Numbered from the stretch's first letter, positions 26,210 through 34,783 are shown. The stretch: DNA of 64,000 bases from CAYNMC01 sp964398365 (GCA_964398365.1 CAYNMC010000016.1:1-64000), one strand, 5' to 3'. The notes: a model not told the origin generated them from the letters alone. Program-made: numbers and translations.

Positions 26210-27393
26210 TTAAACTTTTTTGAATTTTTTTGATAATAACGATGGCCTTTAATTTTATCGGGCAATAAATCCTCTTGGGTATACTTTTCGTAATCTTGAC
26301 CATAACCAATTTTTTTCATTAAATCTGTCACTGGATTCCTTAACTTTAAGGGAATGGGTAAATTTCCATATTTTTTAACGTCAGCCAAGGCCTTAAGATA
26401 AGCTTCGTAACTTGAACGATCTTTGGGAGCTAAACTTAAATAAACCACACCGGCGGCTAAATTTTCCTGACATTCTGGATAGCCAATTTGTTGACAAGCT
26501 TGAAAAACAGCATTAGCAACAACTAAAGCAGTAGGCGTGGCCACATCTTCTGAAGCAAAAATAACCATTCGACGAGCGATAAAAAGTGGATCCTCACCAG
26601 CCGCCACCATTCGCGCTAAATAATATAAGGCGGCATCAACATTAGAAGCACGCATCGCTTTAATAAAAGCAGAAATAGTATTGTAGTGTTCTTCTCCGGC
26701 TTTATCATAACGAAGATAAGGAGCTTGAAGAGTGGTTCTTAAAATTTCCAAAGTAATTTTTTTCTTTTTTTTGATTTCTTCTCCAAAAAGATGACAAGCA
26801 GCCTCTAAAAGATTAATGACCTGACGAGCATCACCAGCGGCAACATTAATTAACCATTGTTGAGCATCTTTAGTCAAAACTAAACCTCCTAGATAACTTA
26901 AGGTGCGTAAAATAATTTTTTCTATTTCCTCTGCACTTAATTCTTTTAAAACAAATATCCGACACCGGGAGAGTAAAGGTCCAATAACTTCAAAAGAAGG
27001 ATTTTCTGTAGTCGCACCAATCAAAGTGATTGTTCCCTTTTCCACATATGGCAGGAGATAATCTTGTTGAGCTTTATTAAAACGATGAATTTCATCCAAA
27101 AAAACTACGGTACCTTTAGGAAACAAGCCCTTATTAATTGAATCAATAATTTTCTTTAAATCATTTTTACTAGCCGAAACCGCAGATAAAGAAAAAAATG
27201 GCAAACCAACTTCTTGGGCAAGAATTTTGGCTAAAGTAGTTTTACCACAACCTGGGGGACCCCAAAAAATCATCGAAAAAATCTGTTTTTTTTCTATCAC
27301 TAATTTTAAGGGCATATTTTCACCTATTAAATGGCTTTGGCCTACAAACTCTTTTAAAGTTTGCGGTCGAATTTTTTCTGCGAGAGGTTTCAC
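26206..27393 (-). CDS. rarA: Replication-associated recombination protein A (RarA/MgsA AAA+ ATPase)
   Basis: 395 residues. The start is PLAEKIRPQTLKEFVGQSHL. Walker A is GPPGCGKTT at 45-53, Walker B VVFLDEIHRF with Asp100-Glu101, sensor 1 IGATTENPSFEV, and the arginine-finger region LLSRCRIF. The C-terminal MAGD/UvrB-like tetramerisation part has MRASNVDAALYYLARM and AGEDPLFIARRM. It acts at stalled replication forks together with SSB and gap-repair proteins. The start overlaps the upstream small membrane-protein gene by 4 bases. Length is slightly below E. coli RarA. Confidence 0.94.
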   Translation of the reverse strand: MKPLAEKIRPQTLKEFVGQSHLIGENMPLKLVIEKKQIFSMIFWGPPGCGKTTLAKILAQEVGLPFFSLSAVSASKNDLKKIIDSINKGLFPKGTVVFLDEIHRFNKAQQDYLLPYVEKGTITLIGATTENPSFEVIGPLLSRCRIFVLKELSAEEIEKIILRTLSYLGGLVLTKDAQQWLINVAAGDARQVINLLEAACHLFGEEIKKKKKITLEILRTTLQAPYLRYDKAGEEHYNTISAFIKAMRASNVDAALYYLARMVAAGEDPLFIARRMVIFASEDVATPTALVVANAVFQACQQIGYPECQENLAAGVVYLSLAPKDRSSYEAYLKALADVKKYGNLPIPLKLRNPVTDLMKKIGYGQDYEKYTQEDLLPDKIKGHRYYQKNSKKFK

Positions 27394-27770
27394 TGTTTAG
27401 TCCCTATACTGAAGGCAAAATCAAGCAAGGGAAAAGAAAATTCGGTTTGTTGCAAATCTGTTTCTTTTAATTTTTTTTCAAAAAGATCTATTTTTTCTTC
27501 AATATTATTATTTACTAAACCGGTTGCCGTTGGCGAAGGAGAAAAGTGTGCCGGCGAAGGCAACCAACTTGGTTGAGGAGAAAAATTAAAATTCTGCCGT
27601 TTAAGCGTTAAAAGAAAAATAAAAGAAATAAAAATAATAAAAATCATTAAAAAAAATTTAAATTTAATATTTTTTTCTTCCCTTGGTAACTCTTCCTTCT
27701 CGATCTCTTTGAAGGGTAAATTTTCTCCACCAAAGGGAGTAAATTCTTCACTGCTTAAGTTTTCCCTCAT
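27390..27770 (-). CDS. Small single-pass membrane protein of unknown function
   Basis: 126 residues that I do not recognise. An acidic N-terminus (EEFTPFGGENLPFKEIEKEE) precedes one transmembrane helix at about 36-56. A Pro/Ser-rich linker (PSPAHFSPSPTATG) then leads to a short helical stretch (IEEKIDLFEKKLKETDL). The topology suggests a cytoplasmic tail and a small outer part. It overlaps rarA by 4 bases and follows the secreted helical protein by 16 bases, so it is cotranscribed with envelope genes rather than being part of RarA function. Confidence 0.65.
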   Translation of the reverse strand: MRENLSSEEFTPFGGENLPFKEIEKEELPREEKNIKFKFFLMIFIIFISFIFLLTLKRQNFNFSPQPSWLPSPAHFSPSPTATGLVNNNIEEKIDLFEKKLKETDLQQTEFSFPLLDFAFSIGTKQ

Positions 27771-27786
27771 TGTTTCTCATCCTTTG

Positions 27787-28620
27787 TTACTCTTTAATTG
27801 TTATTAAAATTTCTCTTTGAAAATTAAGATTCTCTAAAAATCCTGCCTTTGCTTTACCTAATTCTTCTTGAATCTTTAAATAAAAATTATAAGCATCTTG
27901 ACCGGTCTCACTTTTATTTAAGAGTTCAAGATAATTTTCTGCCTTCTCAAGATTTTTTTGCGACTGATAAGTCTTATCTCTCACCGTTTGCAACCATTGA
28001 TTTAAAAGTGTAACCTCTTTATCAGGATTATTTTTAATTTTTTCTTCCAATAAAAAATTTATGGCGACGCTCTCGGAATTTAAAGAACGCATTCTTCCCA
28101 AAATAATGTTTGCAAGACTTTGATAAGCTAATTTTTTATAAAAATTAACCCTCCTCTCTACTCTTAAAGAAATCTCCCAGAGGTCATTAAGGGTAGGTTG
28201 TTGAAGATTTTGTAATTGATTTTCATAGGCTTCAAGACTATCAATTTCCCTATCTAAAGCTAAGATTAAAGCTTGTCTTTGGTTGGGTTCAATATCGACT
28301 GTTTCTCTCAAAATCTTTTTTATCACTTGGAAGTAATTACGCAACACTTTCGCGCGCAAGTAAAGAAAATCCTGACTAGCTTTGTTAAAGTCTGTTTGAG
28401 AAGTCAGAGTTTGATATTTTAAATAAGCCTCTCGAGTTTTAAGATAAACCTGATAGGCTTCACGATATTTCTCATTCTGGTACTGATAATCAGAAATCTC
28501 ATTTTGGGCAAAAAGGGGACGCGTTGTTAAAAACAAAAAACAAAAAGTAAAAACTTCTAAGCCTAAAAGGCAGAAAAACTTGTGATATTTCTTAATCTGC
28601 CATATTTTTATTTTTTGCAT
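27787..28620 (-). CDS. Secreted or membrane-anchored helical protein of unknown function
   Basis: 277 residues. A signal-like hydrophobic stretch at about 16-33 ends in RPLFAQNE, consistent with signal peptidase cleavage after FA. The rest is charged and rich in Gln, Leu and Tyr, with heptad-like helices and no cysteines. It resembles coiled-coil envelope proteins in general but no named family. It lies 3 bases downstream of rfbA and directly upstream of a small membrane protein. A structural envelope role is possible; function unknown. Confidence 0.65.
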   Translation of the reverse strand: MQKIKIWQIKKYHKFFCLLGLEVFTFCFLFLTTRPLFAQNEISDYQYQNEKYREAYQVYLKTREAYLKYQTLTSQTDFNKASQDFLYLRAKVLRNYFQVIKKILRETVDIEPNQRQALILALDREIDSLEAYENQLQNLQQPTLNDLWEISLRVERRVNFYKKLAYQSLANIILGRMRSLNSESVAINFLLEEKIKNNPDKEVTLLNQWLQTVRDKTYQSQKNLEKAENYLELLNKSETGQDAYNFYLKIQEELGKAKAGFLENLNFQREILITIKE

Positions 28621-28623
28621 TTT

Positions 28624-29352
28624 TTATTTTTTCCTTTTATTTGCCCAATACTCATTGGCCTCAAAAATAGTTTGAAAGGTTCCGGCGTCTCGCCAATAGC
28701 CCTCTAACAGTGCCCAACGTAGCTGGCCGGCTTTAATATAATAGTTATTAACCTCAGTAATTTCTAACTCTCCTCTGCCAGCAAAATTAGGATTACATTT
28801 TTTAATGTAACTAAAAACTTTGTGATCATAAATGTATAAACCGGTAACGGCATAATTATTTGCCGGTTTTTGAGGTTTTTCTTCAATCCTAATTATCTTT
28901 TCGCCTTTCTTATCAAAAACTGGCACGCCAAAACGCTCTGGATCAGGCACCCTTTTTAGAAAAACCATTGCGCCTTCTTTAAATTCCTTCACCGGCCGAC
29001 TGATATCGGCATCGGTGGTGTTATCACCTAAAATTACCACAATTGGCTTTTTGTTAGCAAAATTTTCGGCAACGCTTAAAGCATCGGCAATCCCTCCCAC
29101 TGGATTTTCCTGATAACCATACTCTAAATGCTCTACTCCCAACTCTTTACCGTTTTTTAGAACCCTAATAAAGTGGCCGGCATGTTCACCGGAAACAACT
29201 ACCATGATTTGCTTAATACCAGCCTTAACTAAAGTTTCAATCGGATAAAAAACCATCGGTTTATCATAAACGGGCAAAAGATGTTTATTGGTGGCGTAAG
29301 TTAAAGGGTATAAACGCGTCCCTTTACCACCTGCCAAAACTACTCCCTTCAT
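28624..29352 (-). CDS. rfbA: Glucose-1-phosphate thymidylyltransferase-like nucleotidyltransferase
   Basis: 242 residues from ATG 29352, which has AGGAGG (29357-29362) four bases upstream; the frame is open to 29445 but that start overlaps the previous gene. It begins with MKGVVLAGGKGTRLYPLT, then NKHLLPVYDKPMVFYPIETL, YGYQENPVGGIADAL, VILGDNTTDAD, and IIRIEEKPQKP with VTGLYIYD, all RmlA features. It makes dTDP-glucose from glucose-1-phosphate. It is shorter than classical RmlA (about 290) and lacks the last helices used for allosteric control. It completes the rhamnose set with rfbB, the rfbC-like gene and rfbD at 20.6-23.2 kb. Confidence 0.88.
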   Translation of the reverse strand: MKGVVLAGGKGTRLYPLTYATNKHLLPVYDKPMVFYPIETLVKAGIKQIMVVVSGEHAGHFIRVLKNGKELGVEHLEYGYQENPVGGIADALSVAENFANKKPIVVILGDNTTDADISRPVKEFKEGAMVFLKRVPDPERFGVPVFDKKGEKIIRIEEKPQKPANNYAVTGLYIYDHKVFSYIKKCNPNFAGRGELEITEVNNYYIKAGQLRWALLEGYWRDAGTFQTIFEANEYWANKRKK

Positions 29353-29360
29353 AAAACCTC

Positions 29361-29636
29361 CTAACTTCTTAATACTATTGATAATAGCAAAAAACAAGCC
29401 AAGCCAGCGATCAACAAATATTCTAAAGCAATCTTGAGGTGCCACTCTTTAGCCAATAAGTGATGAACCGAGCCCCAAAGAAAATAGAAAATTCCCAAAA
29501 AAAGGATCGCCATTAGTCGCCAAAAAGGTAAACCTCTAAAAATAAAAAAACAAAATAAACCCAATGATAAACCCGCTAATAAAAGGAAGTATTGAAAATA
29601 ATGCTTTTTAAAATCCTTAATTAAATCTTTTAACAT
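29361..29636 (-). CDS. Small three-helix membrane protein
   Basis: 91 residues with three hydrophobic helices (about 14-32, 37-55 and 65-86) and a short basic start (MLKDLIKDFKKHYFQY). It is not a family I can name with confidence. The stop overlaps the Shine-Dalgarno of rfbA, so the two are probably coupled. It follows the CAP-domain gene after 19 bases. Small size and helix pattern fit uncharacterised CPR membrane proteins. Confidence 0.6.
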   Translation of the reverse strand: MLKDLIKDFKKHYFQYFLLLAGLSLGLFCFFIFRGLPFWRLMAILFLGIFYFLWGSVHHLLAKEWHLKIALEYLLIAGLACFLLLSIVLRS

Positions 29637-29655
29637 AATTTATCTCAATTTAATT

Positions 29656-30537
29656 TTAAAGTATCTGTCCATTTTCAATCAGGATAATTATTCCTAAAAT
29701 TATAGCTAAAAAAGAAAAATGGATAAAACTCCTCCCTGAAATCCGGATAATTTTGTTTTTAAAAATAAAAATCCCATCAATAAGTAAAACTATTAAGAGT
29801 AAAATTAAAAGACTAATATTTAGAGACTTTGTTAAAACAAAACTAGAAATTAAAGGGAGTATTAAGGGTTTATTTGCCATTTTTAGATCTTTTCCTTCGC
29901 TTAAGACTAATTGATGGGGGACAGTCTCTTTTAAGCCTTCGTTGCTCATCTTACTAGAAACCACTGGTGTACCGGCGGTACTGGTTCCAAAAAGTTGCAC
30001 CACTAAAGTTGTTTCTTCACCATTAAGGATGCCGTTAACCACCGCCACTCCGATATCTTTATAACGTGGACTCAATAAGTTATCACGATGACTCGGTGAG
30101 GCCAACCAAGCTTTGACTACGGCTTCCGAGTCGCCAAAATCGCGTGCCAAATTTTCTCCTGCATATAAATAATGATAGCCCACCTGCTCAAAGAACCACC
30201 AAGGTGTGGTTCCCGAAGGTGAATAATGAGCCCAGTAATTTTTGGCAAACATATCTGCCGCTTTTTTTTGAGCGGCCTCGGAAAGCTGAAGATTGAATTT
30301 TAATTCATGAAGGCCTTTTTCTGCCCGAAATTTATTGGTCAATTCAACGATTTTTTGAACATCTATGTTAGAGGCAAAACCTAAAACTCCCGGTCTTACT
30401 CGATGAAAAACCGTAATAGATAATTGAAAAAAAATAAATAAAAAAAGCAAAAAGATCAATGAAGAAAGATGTAAAATTTTAGGCTTATGATTGTTATAAT
30501 CATGGGGGATAAATAGATTTTTCAAATGTCTAATCAT
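29656..30537 (-). CDS. CAP (SCP/PR1-like) domain membrane-anchored protein
   Basis: 293 residues. A cytoplasmic tail and one transmembrane helix (about 26-45) precede an outer CAP domain. That domain shows VELTNKFRAEKGLHELKFN, WAHYSPSGTTPWWFF near residue 120, YAGENLARDF, SEAVVKAWLASPSHRDNLL and YKDIGVAVVNG. The two His residues and the GENL/SPSHRDN blocks are the family core. Two further helices near the C-terminus (about 232-256 and 268-288) are unusual for CAP proteins. Bacterial CAP proteins are extracellular with mostly unknown roles. It lies in the envelope-protein cluster. Confidence 0.85.
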   Translation of the reverse strand: MIRHLKNLFIPHDYNNHKPKILHLSSLIFLLFLFIFFQLSITVFHRVRPGVLGFASNIDVQKIVELTNKFRAEKGLHELKFNLQLSEAAQKKAADMFAKNYWAHYSPSGTTPWWFFEQVGYHYLYAGENLARDFGDSEAVVKAWLASPSHRDNLLSPRYKDIGVAVVNGILNGEETTLVVQLFGTSTAGTPVVSSKMSNEGLKETVPHQLVLSEGKDLKMANKPLILPLISSFVLTKSLNISLLILLLIVLLIDGIFIFKNKIIRISGRSFIHFSFLAIILGIIILIENGQIL

Positions 30538-30573
30538 CTTACTTCTTATTATAGGGACTTTTGAGGGATAAGG

Positions 30574-33222
30574 TCAAACCTTTGCGAAAATCAAGAACGA
30601 CGGTAAATAATAATAAAGAGAGGTACCAGTTAAAATCCCTAAATTAAATAACCAATAATGGCGACACCAAGAATTGAAAGTGCATTCACAGCCTAACATT
30701 TGATGGACTAATTGAGAAACAGCGGCGGCAAGAAGCGGCACAAACCACCACCACCTAAATTTTCTGTTTCTCGTTAACAGAAAGTAACTTAAGGTAAAAA
30801 GAGCTTGAATGCTTAAGGGAAACCACCAGTTTGTCTTCGCCCATGAACAAGAAACACCAGCAACCCCCCTTGTCGATTTTTCTGATAAATTAGGCAACGA
30901 AGGATTAACTACTAAAGGTTCTGTAAGTGACTCAAAATTATCAGCAGAAGCAAATAATCCTGAATTGGTTTCTGTAAACAAGTCCGGACTCTCAGATATC
31001 TGTTTATTCTCGCTAGTAACGCTTTCACTTATTTCGTTAGTAAAATCATTATAGGTTGAAGTGTTAACAAGGGAAGCGGGTAAGGCAACCAAGACGGTGG
31101 CTAAAGAATTATTATTCTCTTTTTGGGGTTCATCTGTCACCGAAGTAATTAATACTGAATTGGTTAATTCCTCTCCGGAACTCAAATTACTTTCGGCTTT
31201 TAAGGTTAAACTCAACGTCCCTCCTCTTCCCGAAGGTAAAGTCTCCAAAGCCCAAACTACCTTACCTTCCTTATAAGTGCCGCCCTGGGAAGCTGACAAA
31301 AAACTCATGCCCGCAGGCAACGTATCAATCACCCTCGTTTGTTTGGCTGCCAGCCGGCCCTCATTTTGATAAGTGATGAGGTAACTAATTTCCTCTCCCG
31401 GGAAAATTGTTGATTTTTCGCTGATGATTCTCACTGAAAGATCAGGACGAGGAAAGATAAGGTCGCCGAACCAGTTACCTAAAACATTAATCATGCAAAA
31501 AAACCAATGATTACCAAAAATATTCGTATTAACCACATTGACAACTTTGGCTAAAGCGGTGGCGTTACCGGTTTGCATTACTACTTCTTCTCCTTGACTT
31601 TGATTAAAACCTGAATCAGCTGTCACCTTAAGGTTATTAATCACTTTAGCCTCGTTCTCGTTGACAATTTCAACTTGAGAGGCAGCAGCCTTATTTTCAT
31701 TAGCCACGCCCAGGACATCTTCACCTAATGAAGGTAATTTTACCCATACTAAAGAATATTCACCCATATTAAGACTATAACCCCACCAACCTACAATTTT
31801 TCCTTGCCAATCACCAGGATGATGAAGTACTAACAACAACCAATGAGAGTCAAAAATATTAGTATTAATGATATTAAGAAGACTGGCCAAAGCGGTGGCA
31901 TTGCCGGTTTGAATAGTCCCACTACCAGTCGCGGTGTTATTGCCACTGTTAGCCATCACTTCAAGATTATTAATCAGTTGTGCTTGATTGTAATTATTGA
32001 GGTTAACTTCTTTAACGGCGGCGGCGGTAGCCGTGTTCTCAAAATTATCGCCGCTTGCTTGAGTCAAAGTAGGAGGAAGATTAGAATTTACCGACAAGTT
32101 TTCCGGCATTAAAAAATCCAACTCATAGGGTAAAATAATATCGCCGTTTAACTGACCAAAAATGTTGATAATACCAAAAAACCAATCACTACCAATTAAA
32201 TTCGTATTCACTAAATTAAAAACATTGGCTTGAGCGCTTGCTTCTCCTGTCGTAATTCTGCCTTGATCGCCCACAAGACTATTGCCGCCGCTATTGGCAA
32301 GCAACTCAAGATTATTAACCACGATAGCGTTATTCTGATTGTAAATCCTAAATTGTGACAAAAAATTAGCCAAAGCAAGATTAACCAACCCATCAGTAGT
32401 ATATTGATTGGTTGCTAAAACCGAAATTAGAGCCGGTTCAAAATTTTCATAACCTTGAATTTGTGTTAAATCAAGATCATTTTCTTGAGTGGCAAAAATA
32501 TTAACGATTGCCTGCCAAAAATCTTTACCAATAATATTAGTATTAACGAAATTGACAAGGTTGGCGGTAACCAGGGCTTCACCCGTGACTACTTGAGTGT
32601 TTCCTCCTGAAATTTGATTATTACCGCTATTAGCAGTACTATCAACTTCATTGGTAACTTCAGCATGATTAAGATTGATTATTTTTTCTTCGCCAGAAAT
32701 CGTCGCTTGATTTTGGGAAAATTCATCCATAGGGCAATTCTCAGCTAAAAGACCGCTTTCAGTGGCACATAAATTTTTGTCTAATTCAGTTTTATTTAAA
32801 TTGCCACTGCCGGTGCTCTCACCTTGAACATCCAATTCAGCAGGTGTTACTGAAGTTGAAACCGCGCTAACTTGATCTTCCGCTGCTAATGGCGAAGCCG
32901 AATGCGAAGGAGAAGAACTTATCGTGTTATTGCCGCTTTCTGCCTGAACTTCTACTTTATTTTCCACTTCACTTACATTTTGGTTTTCTAAATTTGGAGT
33001 TTGATCTCCTCCAGCCTCATTAGGAGAATTATTTTCCCCAGAGGATTGATTGTTTTCAGTCTGCAACGCAGGAGAGGAAGAAGGTTTAATTTCCTGAGCC
33101 CAAACCAGCCACGGAAAAAAACTCTGCCAGAAAAGCTGATAAACTAAAACCGCCGCTAAAAAAATTGGCGGCAGTTTCTTAAAAAATTTGTTTTTAATTC
33201 TCTTAAAAATTATTGATCTCAT
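30574..33222 (-). CDS. Large surface protein with four degenerate repeats, a DUF11 domain and C-terminal membrane helices
   Basis: 882 residues. A signal/anchor region (VLVYQLFWQSFFPWLVWAQE) is followed by a Ser/Asn/Gln-rich stretch. Four diverged repeats then run at roughly 185-260, 300-375, 415-490 and 525-600, each with ANSGNN...G...TGNATALA...NIINTNIF...W. A DUF11 beta domain (DLSVRIISEKSTIFPGEEISY to SLTLKAESNLSSGEEL) sits at about 600-710, then a Ser/Thr/Glu-rich linker. Three Trp-rich hydrophobic segments end the protein. The repeat core TG-x-A-x-A...N-x-x-NTN also occurs in the adjacent gene at 33311. Role unknown; cell-surface architecture or adhesion is inferred. Confidence 0.8.
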   Translation of the reverse strand: MRSIIFKRIKNKFFKKLPPIFLAAVLVYQLFWQSFFPWLVWAQEIKPSSSPALQTENNQSSGENNSPNEAGGDQTPNLENQNVSEVENKVEVQAESGNNTISSSPSHSASPLAAEDQVSAVSTSVTPAELDVQGESTGSGNLNKTELDKNLCATESGLLAENCPMDEFSQNQATISGEEKIINLNHAEVTNEVDSTANSGNNQISGGNTQVVTGEALVTANLVNFVNTNIIGKDFWQAIVNIFATQENDLDLTQIQGYENFEPALISVLATNQYTTDGLVNLALANFLSQFRIYNQNNAIVVNNLELLANSGGNSLVGDQGRITTGEASAQANVFNLVNTNLIGSDWFFGIINIFGQLNGDIILPYELDFLMPENLSVNSNLPPTLTQASGDNFENTATAAAVKEVNLNNYNQAQLINNLEVMANSGNNTATGSGTIQTGNATALASLLNIINTNIFDSHWLLLVLHHPGDWQGKIVGWWGYSLNMGEYSLVWVKLPSLGEDVLGVANENKAAASQVEIVNENEAKVINNLKVTADSGFNQSQGEEVVMQTGNATALAKVVNVVNTNIFGNHWFFCMINVLGNWFGDLIFPRPDLSVRIISEKSTIFPGEEISYLITYQNEGRLAAKQTRVIDTLPAGMSFLSASQGGTYKEGKVVWALETLPSGRGGTLSLTLKAESNLSSGEELTNSVLITSVTDEPQKENNNSLATVLVALPASLVNTSTYNDFTNEISESVTSENKQISESPDLFTETNSGLFASADNFESLTEPLVVNPSLPNLSEKSTRGVAGVSCSWAKTNWWFPLSIQALFTLSYFLLTRNRKFRWWWFVPLLAAAVSQLVHQMLGCECTFNSWCRHYWLFNLGILTGTSLYYYLPSFLIFAKV

Positions 33223-33260
33223 TAATCATGGCAGTTTTCTTTTTTTTAAAGCTTTGCTTT

Positions 33261-33289
33261 GGGCAAGTCCGGTTTTGCCGGACTTGCCC
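33261..33289 (-). other. Strong hairpin between two surface-protein genes
   Basis: A perfect 12-base-pair GC-rich inverted repeat (GGGCAAGTCCGG / CCGGACTTGCCC) with a 5-base loop. It lies 21 bases after the stop of the 389-residue repeat protein and 38 bases before the start of the 882-residue protein. On the minus strand the hairpin is followed by AAAGC rather than a U-run, so it is not a canonical intrinsic terminator. It may stabilise the upstream mRNA or set the expression ratio of the two proteins. Confidence 0.7.
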
Positions 33290-33310
33290 TCACAAAGTCC
33301 CTTTCACTTC

Positions 33311-34480
33311 CTAATTTCCACAAGGAAATGAAGGTAAACAATTTAAACCACCAATACTTGTCATATTTGTATTCTGGGTATTGGTGGTGTTGGCAGTAGC
33401 ACTGGCGTCACCGGTTTCAATCTTACCTGAACCCTGTTCACTGTTCATCCCTGTGTTTGCCCCAGCCACCGTGTGGTTATCAAGTTTAGCCTGATTTTCG
33501 TTAACCACGACGTTGGCGTTAACATTAACGGCAATGGTTTCGTTTGTTGAATCCTTACCTGTTTGCTCATTCTGTGCTGTGGCACTCACCTCACCATCGT
33601 CACTGATTGCGGTGACGTTGGTATTCTGGGTATTGGTGGTGTTGGCAGTAGCACTGGCGTCACCGGTTTCAATACTGCCACTTTTAGTGCCACCACTGAT
33701 GGTGTTAAAACCGGTATTCGCCCCAGCCACCGTGTGGTTATTAAGTTTAGCCTGATTTTTGTTAACCACGACGTTGGCGTTAATCCCCAAGGCAATCGCT
33801 ATGTTTTCTGATCCTTTACCTGTCTGGCTATTTTTAGCCTCAACACCACCGTTGGCTAAAATCTCATAATTGTCATCACCGCTAACCATGGTGTAATTCG
33901 TATTCTGGGTATTGGTGGTGTTGGCTGCTGCTTCAGCATTACCGCTCTTAATGCTACCCTTTCTGCCTTTGATTGAGTTAAAGCCGGTATTAGCCATAGC
34001 CACGGTAAAATTATTAATCCGGGCATGGTTAAAATTACCAACAAAAACTACATCAGCGGCAATGGCCCAGGCAGAGTTATTTGATTTTCTGCCAGTATCG
34101 CTGTTGCTGGCCCAGGCAGCTGCACCACCTTCCCCTTCAATTGCCGTAAGGTTAGTATTTTGAAAATTGGTGGTGTTAGCAGTAGCCTCAGCATTGCCAG
34201 TCTCAATTTCAGGCTCTGTATTAGACCAATGACGATGATGGTAAACCTGACAACCGCTACCAATATAGTTAAAGCCTGTATTAGCAGCAGCAAAGGTAAA
34301 GTTATTGAGGTTGGCATGGTTATCATTCCAAACCACAGCAAAATCTCCGTCAAAGGCCAGAGCCTCATTTTGAGATTTTTTGCCGGTATTGCTGTTTTCC
34401 GCCGAGGCTGCCCAAGAATAAGAGGCACTTCCTAAAATTAAAACCGCCAGCAGAATTAAACTCGAAATTAATTTTTTCAT
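33311..34480 (-). CDS. Secreted Asn/Thr-rich tandem-repeat protein
   Basis: 389 residues. A signal peptide (LISSLILLAVLILGSASYSWAA) ends near residue 25. Nearly all the rest is four ~85-residue repeats. Each has the order NSxTGKxSxN, VVxNxNxAxLNNxTVAxANTGFN, then G-x-IETGDASATANTTNTQNTN. Alternating small and polar residues suggest a beta-solenoid. The protein ends after the fourth repeat with CLPSFPCGN and no membrane anchor. It has a very strong ribosome site (AAGGAGGTG). The combination of high expression signals, secretion and repeats suggests an abundant surface or matrix protein. No named family is recognised. Confidence 0.82.
   Translation of the reverse strand: MKKLISSLILLAVLILGSASYSWAASAENSNTGKKSQNEALAFDGDFAVVWNDNHANLNNFTFAAANTGFNYIGSGCQVYHHRHWSNTEPEIETGNAEATANTTNFQNTNLTAIEGEGGAAAWASNSDTGRKSNNSAWAIAADVVFVGNFNHARINNFTVAMANTGFNSIKGRKGSIKSGNAEAAANTTNTQNTNYTMVSGDDNYEILANGGVEAKNSQTGKGSENIAIALGINANVVVNKNQAKLNNHTVAGANTGFNTISGGTKSGSIETGDASATANTTNTQNTNVTAISDDGEVSATAQNEQTGKDSTNETIAVNVNANVVVNENQAKLDNHTVAGANTGMNSEQGSGKIETGDASATANTTNTQNTNMTSIGGLNCLPSFPCGN
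33370..33925 (-). repeat. DNA-level tandem coding repeats
   Basis: A 52-base block is identical at 33370-33421 and 33622-33673 (252 bases, 84 codons apart). A 25-base part of it recurs at 33901-33925. Between the first two copies the sequence around CAGCCACCGTGTGGTTAT is also shared. The blocks encode the IETGDASATANTTNTQNTN segment of the repeats. Near-identity at DNA level implies recent duplication or gene conversion of the last repeat units, while the first unit has diverged. Confidence 0.9.
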
Positions 34481-34533
34481 GCTTTTTCACCTCCTTTCTT
34501 TTTAAGTTTCTCTAATTAAAGTTATAGGCTACT

Positions 34534-34563
34534 AAAAAAGGCATTTCGATTTCTCGAAATGCC
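34534..34563 (-). terminator. Rho-independent terminator after the YezD-like gene
   Basis: On the minus strand GGCATTTCGA-GAAA-TCGAAATGCC forms a perfect 10-base-pair stem with a 4-base loop, directly followed by six T residues (34534-34539). It lies 47 bases after the stop of the YezD-like gene and 54 bases before the start of the repeat-protein gene, so it separates two transcription units. Confidence 0.85.
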
Positions 34564-34609
34564 TCCGTTTGCGGTCGGCAAATCTCCGTTGAACTCAAAA
34601 TTAACTCAA

Positions 34610-34774
34610 TTAATTTTTTCTGTCAAGAGTCTTTTTTATTTCTCTTTTGGTAATTTGCACCACTCTCCCGCCGTTAACGTAAAGCTCTAAAGAGCCATAA
34701 TTTAAATTCCTCAAATGTTTTTTGATCTCTTCGATAAGTTTCTCTGAAATAACCCTTGTTGAATATTGATCCAT
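34610..34774 (-). CDS. YezD-like (DUF2292) small protein
   Basis: 54 residues, ATG at 34774 and TAA at 34610-34612. The core NYGSLELYVNGGRVVQITKRE matches the YezD/DUF2292 pattern (RFGSVEIxVxDGRVVQIE...), with an N-terminal helix (VISEKLIEEIKKHL). The family is small and, as far as I know, of undetermined function. It starts 9 bases after the stop of the DUF4352 gene and is followed by the terminator at 34534-34563, so it is the last gene of its transcription unit. Confidence 0.75.
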   Translation of the reverse strand: MDQYSTRVISEKLIEEIKKHLRNLNYGSLELYVNGGRVVQITKREIKKTLDRKN

Positions 34775-34783
34775 AAAATTGAT

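Noticed and set aside
33513..34435. Several long frames on the opposite strand and in other frames of the repeat-protein gene
   Set aside because: They arise from the low-complexity Asn/Thr/Ala repeats, which leave few stops in other frames. None has a ribosome site or recognisable motif; the minus-strand frame has a signal peptide and strong AAGGAGGTG.
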